A stretch of DNA of 9,231 bases from Methylotenera_A sp036676175 (GTDB lineage Bacteria > Pseudomonadota > Gammaproteobacteria > Burkholderiales > Methylophilaceae). The stretch covers positions 1 to 9,231 of the forward strand of contig JAKFDL010000001.1 of the NCBI GenBank assembly GCA_036676175.1, in the 5' to 3' direction. The position numbers were made by a program, and so were the translations under genes. Positions 1 through 4,907 of this stretch are shown piece by piece; positions within the stretch are counted from its first letter, which is position 1; every line of letters begins with the position of its first letter. The notes under the pieces are model-generated. The model worked only from the letters and a program-made list of their open reading frames with translations, was not told the origin of the DNA and searched no databases.

Positions 1-59
1 ACGAACCAGCGCCAATGATAGTATGCTTTTTGCATGCGAAAGTAGGTCACTGCCAAGCT
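1..59 (+). rRNA. rrf: 5S ribosomal RNA, 3' part (5' end outside window)
   Basis: This is the 3' half of 5S rRNA, cut by the left edge. The stretch GCGCCAATGATAGTATGC matches the conserved proteobacterial 5S segment around loop E. Bases 21-26 pair with 32-37 around a five-T loop as the hairpin arm. The closing GTAGGTCACTGCCAAGCT at 42-59 is the typical betaproteobacterial 3' end. It implies that an rRNA operon (16S-23S-5S) lies to the left in + orientation. The exact mature 3' end may differ by one or two bases. Confidence 0.93.
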
Positions 60-68
60 ATTTATACC

Positions 69-88
69 AAACCATCCCAGCATGGTTT
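69..88 (+). repeat. Hairpin between 5S rRNA and the terminator
   Basis: A perfect 7-bp stem (AAACCAT at 69-75 with ATGGTTT at 82-88) closes a 6-base loop. Only three T residues follow, so on its own it is a poor terminator. It resembles the next hairpin (93-115) in both stem and loop: both contain AAACC, then A or C, then TCCCAG. It may be a diverged duplicate of the terminator, or a processing or pausing element for the 5S precursor. That role is inference. Confidence 0.55.
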
Positions 89-92
89 ACAA

Positions 93-119
93 AAAACCCT
101 CCCAGTGAGGGTTTTATTG
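93..119 (+). terminator. Intrinsic terminator of the rRNA operon
   Basis: AAAACCCTC at 93-101 pairs perfectly with GAGGGTTTT at 107-115 around a 5-base loop, giving a 9-bp stem. The descending arm supplies a TTTT run, followed by ATTGT. It lies 34 bases after the 5S 3' end, as expected for an rRNA operon terminator. The A-run on the ascending side would also let it work on the opposite strand. Confidence 0.85.
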
Positions 120-143
120 TTTGTAGGGGCTGAAAGTAAAATA

Positions 144-173
144 TTGATTTTTATCTTTAAATCGCTGTATAGT
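144..173 (+). promoter_or_regulatory. Candidate sigma-70 promoter for the repeat-protein gene
   Basis: TTGATT (144-149) and TATAGT (168-173) are separated by 18 bp, each close to the sigma-70 consensus. Transcription would start near base 180, leaving a leader of about 20 bases that contains AAGGA at 187-191. The GTG at 172 falls inside the -10 box, which argues against using that upstream codon as the start. The promoter is predicted from sequence only. Confidence 0.55.
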
Positions 174-198
174 GAATCTTCTGAATAAGGACTTGATG

Positions 199-675
199 AT
201 GAAAACAATTATTTTAGGGTTAACTGCATTAATGTTTTGCAGTATTGTTTCTGCACAAGAGACTGAAAAAAATGTCAATTGCAACAAACATTGTCAACCT
301 ATCGATTTAACGCGTGGTGCTGATACTGTGCCGTTGAAAACTAATCATGTGCATGATGATTTGTCTTTAGGTAAAGAAACGCCAGAGCTAAATCTTAGTA
401 AAGTACGCCATGATTTAGCGCATGGAAAAAACACGAATTTTCTAGATGCAACTCGCAAACCTGATGATTTGAGTCGTGGCAAAGAGTCGCCTTTTTTAAC
501 ACTGAGTAAGAAGCGTGATGATTTAACACGTGGTTTCACCAATGATATTTTAGCTGCAAATCATAGGCATGACGACCTATCGCGTGGCAAATCATTCGAT
601 GATTTATCTTTTGGTCGCCGCGGTGATGATTTGTCTCGTGGTAAAGATACAGAACCACTCAGCCGCTGCGATTAA
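199..675 (+). CDS. Secreted nonapeptide-repeat protein, unknown family
   Basis: This is a predicted exported protein of 158 residues. I chose ATG 199 because AAGGA at 187-191 sits 7 bases upstream; ATG 196 is possible, and GTG 172 lies inside the putative -10 box. Residues 1-19 form a signal peptide (Lys2, hydrophobic core, Val-Ser-Ala cleavage before Gln20). There is no lipobox, so a soluble periplasmic or secreted protein is expected. A short linker carries a CxxxC pair (Cys28, Cys32). From residue 34 to the stop the protein is fourteen 9-residue units alternating in two flavours (an 18-residue super-period). Odd units follow xDDL[ST]RGKx and even units are looser, but Leu is at position 4 in all fourteen. 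Position 8 is Lys, Arg or His in eleven. A lone Cys157 lies next to the C-terminus and could pair with the N-terminal cysteines. I recognise no catalytic motif and no known family. It stands alone after an rRNA operon and converges on the polymerase gene, overlapping its stop. It could be a structural repeat fold, a binding or adhesion protein, or a repeated-peptide precursor; none is shown. Confidence 0.85.
   Translation: MKTIILGLTALMFCSIVSAQETEKNVNCNKHCQPIDLTRGADTVPLKTNHVHDDLSLGKETPELNLSKVRHDLAHGKNTNFLDATRKPDDLSRGKESPFLTLSKKRDDLTRGFTNDILAANHRHDDLSRGKSFDDLSFGRRGDDLSRGKDTEPLSRCD
298..672 (+). repeat. 27-nt / 9-residue tandem repeat array (14 units; 54-nt super-period)
   Basis: The units run without gap from residue 34 of the encoded protein to the last codon; only the final unit is one residue short. 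The seven 18-residue copies begin at 298, 352, 406, 460, 514, 568 and 622. The sixth contains DDL in both halves (HDDLSRGKS then FDDLSFGRR), which exposes the 9-residue basic period. The copies use different synonymous codons: Ser as TCT, TCG and AGT; Leu as TTG, TTA and CTA; Asp as GAT and GAC. So it is an old duplication kept by selection on the protein, not recent slippage. Confidence 0.9.
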
Positions 676-1913
676 TCGTTCTCCACCATTAAATCAGGTA
701 CGTGATTAAACGCAATGCGCATAGGTGCGCTAGCCAATGCATTGTGCGCCCCAGCAAAATAAACGGTATTTTTGCCATACTTCAAATTTAAAATATCCAG
801 CGCTTTATTTAATTTCTTCTCGTTTGCAGAAGGTTTTTCGGCAAATAAATCATCCACATATTCGTTAGCATTACTCAACGCACCAAAATTAACGCTCACT
901 GCAATTGGGTTAAAGTTGGCATCTATTGTTGTAAATCCATACAGTAGTGATTCTAATGATTCGGTCAGCTTTAAACTATTATCTGTCGGGGTAATGGCGC
1001 TTTCATTATAAAACCGTGCTGACTCTTTAGTTATTCTATGACGCAACTTTATTTTTATGCTGATATGCGAAGTGAGTAAATCATAACTGCGCATACGCAT
1101 CGCTGCTTTTTGCAACAGCCTATGCAAGACGGCTTTTGCACCTGAAATAGTACGTTGCTCGGGAGGCAATACATGGGAATGCCCCAAACTGCTGCGTGCA
1201 TTTTTAACGTAAAACGGCTCAATGCCGCGCAGTTTGTCGTAATAACGCTCACCCTCAATACTGCCCCAAGCGCTTCGTAGCTGCGCGCGATTTGCAGCGT
1301 AGAGCTTTTCTACCGTATCAATACCATATCGCGCTAGCCGTGCTTGCATTTGGCTGCCAATGCCGTTTAAGGCGCGCAGGTTAAGCGCAAAAAGCTTATT
1401 TGGGATATCGCTCTCTTCAATCACCACGCAGCCATTGGGCTTTTGCATGTTAGACGCAGTTTTAGCTAGAAAAGTGTTAGGGGCAATACCAATCGAGCAG
1501 TGAATAAATTCAAATTGTTTGTTGATTTCACGCTTAATTTTAGCAGCTAGCTTAAGCGCGTTTTCCTTCACTTGTTGGCTGCCTGTCAGCTTGCATACCA
1601 TTTCATCAATGGATAATACGTTTTCGACGTGCGTACAGCTTTCAACGATTTCTATTAATTTGTGATGAAACTGCACGTAAAAGGGCGGTCTCGCCTCTAC
1701 AAAAATTATATCACTGCAAAGCTTACGCGCATCGCGCACACCGGTGCCTGTCTTGATTCCAAAGGCTTTAGCCTCGTAACTGGCGGCAATGCAGCAGGTG
1801 GTTTCTGCCATCACTGGCAGTACGCCAATCGGTTTATCGCGTAATTCTGGGCGTAACTGCTGCTCTACAGAAGCGAAATAAGAGTTGAAATCAACGTATA
1901 AAGCATTAAGCAA
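672..1913 (-). CDS. Y-family DNA polymerase (DinB/Pol IV-like, impB/mucB/samB family)
   Basis: This is a translesion DNA polymerase of 413 residues. The palm metal ligands are Asp8 (VDFNSYFASVE, 7-17) and Asp103-Glu104 (SIDEM, 101-105), at the same numbers as in E. coli Pol IV. Phe13 is at the steric-gate position that excludes ribonucleotides. Further family motifs are SIGIAPNTFLAKTASNMQKP (140-159), a helix-hairpin-helix around 180-200 (LNGIGSQM) and the little-finger domain from about 240 (SSLGHSHVLPPEQRT). No clear QLxLGL-type clamp-binding tail is seen; the protein ends APMRIAF...VPDL. Homologues are often mislabelled 'type VI secretion protein ImpB'; they are DNA-repair enzymes. The only usable start is TTG 1913, since TAA (1931-1929) lies five codons upstream in the same frame. 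No strong ribosome binding site is visible, so translation is probably coupled to the preceding glycine-zipper gene, 15 bases away. I see no LexA box near that gene, so SOS control is not supported here. Confidence 0.92.
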   Translation of the reverse strand: MLNALYVDFNSYFASVEQQLRPELRDKPIGVLPVMAETTCCIAASYEAKAFGIKTGTGVRDARKLCSDIIFVEARPPFYVQFHHKLIEIVESCTHVENVLSIDEMVCKLTGSQQVKENALKLAAKIKREINKQFEFIHCSIGIAPNTFLAKTASNMQKPNGCVVIEESDIPNKLFALNLRALNGIGSQMQARLARYGIDTVEKLYAANRAQLRSAWGSIEGERYYDKLRGIEPFYVKNARSSLGHSHVLPPEQRTISGAKAVLHRLLQKAAMRMRSYDLLTSHISIKIKLRHRITKESARFYNESAITPTDNSLKLTESLESLLYGFTTIDANFNPIAVSVNFGALSNANEYVDDLFAEKPSANEKKLNKALDILNLKYGKNTVYFAGAHNALASAPMRIAFNHVPDLMVEND

Positions 1914-1928
1914 TTTATCTAGCCAGTT

Positions 1929-2504
1929 TTAATAAGGTTTCCAAGTACCGTCGCTTACCAAGCATGCTCTTTCTTGCCTAGATTCGTCCACGTCATGGCC
2001 GCTGATGTAAATCGTGTAATCACGACATTTATTGCTACCTTTTGTATAGCTTGAAAGAGGGGTAACACGGTAATTCAGCCCGCTTTCCGGGTTGACCCAT
2101 CTAACAGTTTGCCTGTCGTGTGCAAGCTCCAGCGCATGGCCGATGCAACCGCGATCGTTTCTATCAATTGATTTACCGATTTGATTACCAACAACCGCGC
2201 CGAGTACGCTACCGATAATAACAGCAACCGCTCTGTTACCATCTTTACCAACAGTTGCGCCGACTGCACCACCAACCACGCCGCCCAGCACAGTGCCTAC
2301 GGCTTGCCAGTTACACTCGCCGCTGATAATACCGTAATCTCGACCCCACTGTTTGCCAGAATAACCTACATAATAGGGGTCATGTTTCTTGCGCCATCCA
2401 TGTGCAGGCGCCCACGGTGGAGGGTCAGCATAAGCACTAGGTGCTATGGGTACAATTAATACAGCAGCAAATGTAAGGATTATCAGCTTGGTACGATTAA
2501 TCAT
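1929..2504 (-). CDS. Glycine-zipper outer-membrane/surface-antigen-like protein
   Basis: This is an exported envelope protein of 191 residues. Residues 1-26 form a signal peptide (AYA before Asp27) and there is no lipobox Cys. The mature N-terminus is Pro/Trp/His-rich (PPPWAPAHGW). Residues about 68-112 hold a glycine-zipper two-helix segment with GxxxG spacing (VGTVLGGVVGGAVGATVG, then IIGSVLGAVVGNQIG), as in the rickettsial 17-kDa antigen/Gly-zipper_2TM family. Residues about 130-191 match the C-terminal domain of that family (VRWVNPESGLNYRVTP, CRDYTIYI, ERACLVSDGTWKPY). Cysteines at 64, 120, 160 and 181 could form disulfides. The function of the family is poorly known; roles in envelope integrity are usually proposed. 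The ATG at 2504 gives the complete signal peptide. It is the first gene of a two-gene unit with the Y-family polymerase and is divergent from msrA. Confidence 0.88.
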   Translation of the reverse strand: MINRTKLIILTFAAVLIVPIAPSAYADPPPWAPAHGWRKKHDPYYVGYSGKQWGRDYGIISGECNWQAVGTVLGGVVGGAVGATVGKDGNRAVAVIIGSVLGAVVGNQIGKSIDRNDRGCIGHALELAHDRQTVRWVNPESGLNYRVTPLSSYTKGSNKCRDYTIYISGHDVDESRQERACLVSDGTWKPY

Positions 2505-2599
2505 AGTAGTTGAATCTTTCTATGTTAGATTTGACTAAATTGTAAGCTTTTCATTAACTAACGTGTAGGTGTTTTAAAGAGTTGACTAGGAAAATTATC
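2505..2599. promoter_or_regulatory. Divergent intergenic region, glycine-zipper gene / msrA
   Basis: This 95-base AT-rich spacer must carry promoters for both directions. On the - strand TACAAT (2544-2539) is a good -10 box, 34 bases before the glycine-zipper ATG, but its -35 is poor. On the + strand TTGACT (2531-2536) is a good -35 box, with only a weak -10 (TTAACT, 2554-2559) at 17 bp. The two elements overlap face to face. No operator palindrome is evident. Confidence 0.4.
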
Positions 2600-3169
2600 A
2601 TGCAAACAAATACAAGTAACAGTAATAAAGTCGCCGTTTTCGCAGGTGGCTGTTTCTGGTGTACCGAGCCTGTATTCAGCCAGCTAAAAGGCGTTAGCAA
2701 AGTTGTTTCCGGTTACGTGGGCGGCCATACCATCAACCCTACTTACCAAGACATCTGCAATGGCGACACAGGACATGCTGAAGGCATACAAATTACTTAT
2801 GATGCAAATCAAATTAGTTTTGAGACCTTGCTGGAAGTGTTTTTTATGTCACATGACCCGACTACGCTCAACCGCCAAGGCAACGATGTTGGCACACAAT
2901 ACCGTTCTGCTGTGTTCTGCCAAAATGCAGCGCAGCGTGAGGCGACTGAGAAAATGATCTCTGAGATGAATGCTAAACATGTCTTTAATGCACCTATCGT
3001 GACACAAATTAATGGTGCAGATACGTTTTACCCTGCGGAAGCCTACCACCAGTATTATTTCGACAAGAACCCAAGCCAGCCTTATTGTTTGGCTGTTGCC
3101 AGGCCTAAAAAGGAAAAAGTACGGGCGAAATATTCAGATTTAATTAAAGATTTTACACAAGATGCATAA
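2600..3169 (+). CDS. msrA: Peptide-methionine (S)-S-oxide reductase MsrA
   Basis: MsrA reduces the S-epimer of methionine sulfoxide, free or in proteins, back to methionine with thioredoxin as reductant, repairing oxidative damage. The 189-residue protein has the diagnostic GGCFWC motif near the N-terminus (nucleophile Cys18, with Cys21 in the same motif), the conserved GYVGG and GHAEGIQITYD segments, and AEAYHQYYF. A Cys in NPSQPYC, near the C-terminus, is in place to act as the resolving residue. I chose ATG 2600 because AGGA at 2588-2591 lies 8 bases upstream; an in-frame TTG at 2582 would add six residues without a better site. There is no signal peptide, so it is cytoplasmic. It is a stand-alone gene, divergent from the envelope gene and convergent with corA. 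Confidence 0.97.
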   Translation: MQTNTSNSNKVAVFAGGCFWCTEPVFSQLKGVSKVVSGYVGGHTINPTYQDICNGDTGHAEGIQITYDANQISFETLLEVFFMSHDPTTLNRQGNDVGTQYRSAVFCQNAAQREATEKMISEMNAKHVFNAPIVTQINGADTFYPAEAYHQYYFDKNPSQPYCLAVARPKKEKVRAKYSDLIKDFTQDA

Positions 3170-3199
3170 GGAAAGCTTACGCTAGTTAAGGCTTACTGG

Positions 3200-4297
3200 T
3201 TAACTTTTACTGCTCAACCACTGTCGGCGCCAAAAAATCAAAATCATCATAGTGGCAATGGTTGCCATAATGCCTAGCGCCCACCAAAAGCCATTTTTAT
3301 CGTCTATCCACGGCATCCAGTTAAAGTTCATGCCAAAAATGCCTGCAATTAGTGTGGCTGGCATGAACAGCATGGCCACTACCGTCAGTGCGCGTAGTTC
3401 TAAGTTGACGCGTTGGCTCACGCTCGCCATATAAATATCCATCATGCTGCTTAAACTATCGCGAATCGATTCCAGCGATTCAATAAAGCTCACGGTGTGG
3501 TCATACACATCACGCAAATAGGGCACGGTGCTGGGCTGAAAAAATGCTTTTTCGTTACGCGTTAAGCTGTTAATCACTTCACGCAGCGGCCACACCGCGC
3601 GGCGTAGCTCAATCGTAACGTGTTTCAATTGATGAATATTGCGCAGCTCAGTATTGTTGGGTTTGGCTAACAGGCGGTCTTCCAAATCCTCGCTGTCGTC
3701 GCTCACATCTTCCAGCACCTTAAAATAACCATCCACCACACTATCTAACAAGGCGTAAGCTAAATAATCCACGCCTTGCCCACGTGTGTGCGCATGGTTG
3801 GCTCGTAAACGCTGGCGCACAGGCTCAAAGGCGCCAGTTGACCGCTCTTGAAACGTCAGCAAAAAGTTGTGGCCAAGCACCAAGCTAATTTGCTCGCTGC
3901 TGGTCAACATGGTTTCTTTATCGTAATAAAAATTGCGTGTTTCAAGGAAGATATAATCGTCATACTCGTCAATTTTGGGGCGCTGTTCTGTGTTTAAAAT
4001 ATCTTCCACCACCAAGGGATGCAGTTTAAACACATCACCAATTTGTTTGATTAAAGCAGCATCGTGCACCCCATGCACGTTTAGCCATAATCGCTTACCT
4101 TTGTCTGGTTTAAAAGTCGCTAATGTTTCTGCGCTTAGCTCGCACTCAATCAACTCAGTGGCGTTGTATGCAATCTTGCTAATTTTGGGGGTAACTTGTT
4201 TGACGATGTCTGCATCGCCAATATACACGGGCGTTCCAGGCGGCATCCCCACTTTTTTAGCGTAATGTTTTTTGCGTGTGCGGAGGCGTTTTTTCAT
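3200..4297 (-). CDS. corA: CorA-family magnesium/cobalt transporter
   Basis: This is an inner-membrane divalent cation channel of 365 residues, normally a pentamer taking up Mg2+ (also Co2+ or Ni2+). The large cytoplasmic N-terminal domain is followed by two C-terminal membrane helices: about 302-323, ending in the signature GMN (322-324), and about 336-356, followed by a positive tail (WRRQW). The segment HPLVVEDILNTEQRPKIDEY is typical of the family. The loop after GMN reads FNWMPWIDD, not the E. coli MPEL form, so the usual loop Glu is replaced and two Asp follow. I prefer ATG 4297 because AGGG lies 7 bases upstream; the in-frame TTG 4303 is too close to it. It lies 19 bases after the flavin reductase stop on the same strand, so it is probably the last gene of the glnS unit. 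Confidence 0.95.
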   Translation of the reverse strand: MKKRLRTRKKHYAKKVGMPPGTPVYIGDADIVKQVTPKISKIAYNATELIECELSAETLATFKPDKGKRLWLNVHGVHDAALIKQIGDVFKLHPLVVEDILNTEQRPKIDEYDDYIFLETRNFYYDKETMLTSSEQISLVLGHNFLLTFQERSTGAFEPVRQRLRANHAHTRGQGVDYLAYALLDSVVDGYFKVLEDVSDDSEDLEDRLLAKPNNTELRNIHQLKHVTIELRRAVWPLREVINSLTRNEKAFFQPSTVPYLRDVYDHTVSFIESLESIRDSLSSMMDIYMASVSQRVNLELRALTVVAMLFMPATLIAGIFGMNFNWMPWIDDKNGFWWALGIMATIATMMILIFWRRQWLSSKS

Positions 4298-4316
4298 CTT
4301 CAAGCCCTAAGTTAAA

Positions 4317-4907
4317 TTACGCTTTGAGCGCCTGACCGATTGCCAAAAAGTTACCGCCGGCTATGTGGTGGATGGTACGCAGCTCGTCATGGCCGTCAAA
4401 ATGCCACCGCCCGTCTGAGAATACGCGGTCATCCGCCCATGCAGCCACTACTTCAGCTAAAAACAAATCATAAGTATTTTGAATGTGCGGTTCAGAGATG
4501 ACTTTGCACTCTAGCCACCCCACACAACCTTTTATCAAAGGCGCATCAATTTTAGAAGGGGCAAAAGTCGGTAAATTATAAGCGGAGAATTTATTGTCTT
4601 CGTCTTTATCTAGCAACTCGCGCCCAGTACTTGAGCCTACTTTTACTACTATCTCAGCCTGCGCATGGCATGGCACATTGATGGCAAAACTGCCAGAAGC
4701 CTCGACTAATTCACGGGTATAAGTGTTTTTATCAATGACAACCGCTATTTTAGGGGGCTCAAAATCCAACGGCATATTCCATGCTGCCGCCATCACATTG
4801 ATCTTTTCACCATGCGCAGAAGAGACCAGCACGGTTGGGCCGTGATTGAGAATGCGATAAGCTTTACTGAGGGCGACAGCGCTGATCACGTTACTTTTGC
4901 CAAGCAT
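4317..4907 (-). CDS. Flavin reductase-like FMN-binding protein (RutF/DIM6-NTAB type)
   Basis: This cytoplasmic protein of 196 residues belongs to the split-barrel FMN-binding family, whose members transfer electrons from NAD(P)H to flavin, often for a partner oxygenase. Visible family features are LSKAYRILNHGPTVLVSSAHG (from 13), MAAAWNMPLDFEPPKIAVVI (39-58), the TYTRELVEASGSFAINVPC stretch (62-80) and GWLECKVI in the second half. The physiological substrate cannot be told from sequence and no oxygenase partner is nearby. The ATG at 4907 lies inside the end of glnS (17-bp overlap, different frame). A GTG at 4889 would also leave the conserved core intact and would remove most of that overlap. 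No clear ribosome binding site precedes either, so coupling to glnS translation is likely. Confidence 0.88.
   Translation of the reverse strand: MLGKSNVISAVALSKAYRILNHGPTVLVSSAHGEKINVMAAAWNMPLDFEPPKIAVVIDKNTYTRELVEASGSFAINVPCHAQAEIVVKVGSSTGRELLDKDEDNKFSAYNLPTFAPSKIDAPLIKGCVGWLECKVISEPHIQNTYDLFLAEVVAAWADDRVFSDGRWHFDGHDELRTIHHIAGGNFLAIGQALKA

Noticed and set aside
298..672. CRISPR-like or RTX-like array
   Set aside because: The 27/54-nt periodicity is a coding repeat: the frame is open throughout, identity is at the protein level, there are no identical DNA repeats with unique spacers, and the RTX glycine pattern is absent.
1..675. Toxin or anti-phage module next to the rRNA operon
   Set aside because: The only gene there is the repeat protein. 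No toxin, immunity or nuclease motif is visible, so nothing supports this.
672..1913. Type VI secretion component ImpB
   Set aside because: The name clash is misleading: the sequence has Y-family polymerase catalytic residues (Asp8, Asp103, Glu104) and a helix-hairpin-helix, not a TssB sheath protein.
2181..2459. 92-residue open frame on the + strand
   Set aside because: It is antisense to the glycine-zipper gene, which has a signal peptide and full family pattern.
3184..3208. Possible bidirectional terminator between msrA and corA (AGTTAA...TTAACT then TTT)
   Set aside because: The stem is only 6 AT-rich base pairs with a 10-base loop, and it overlaps the corA stop. It is too weak to call.
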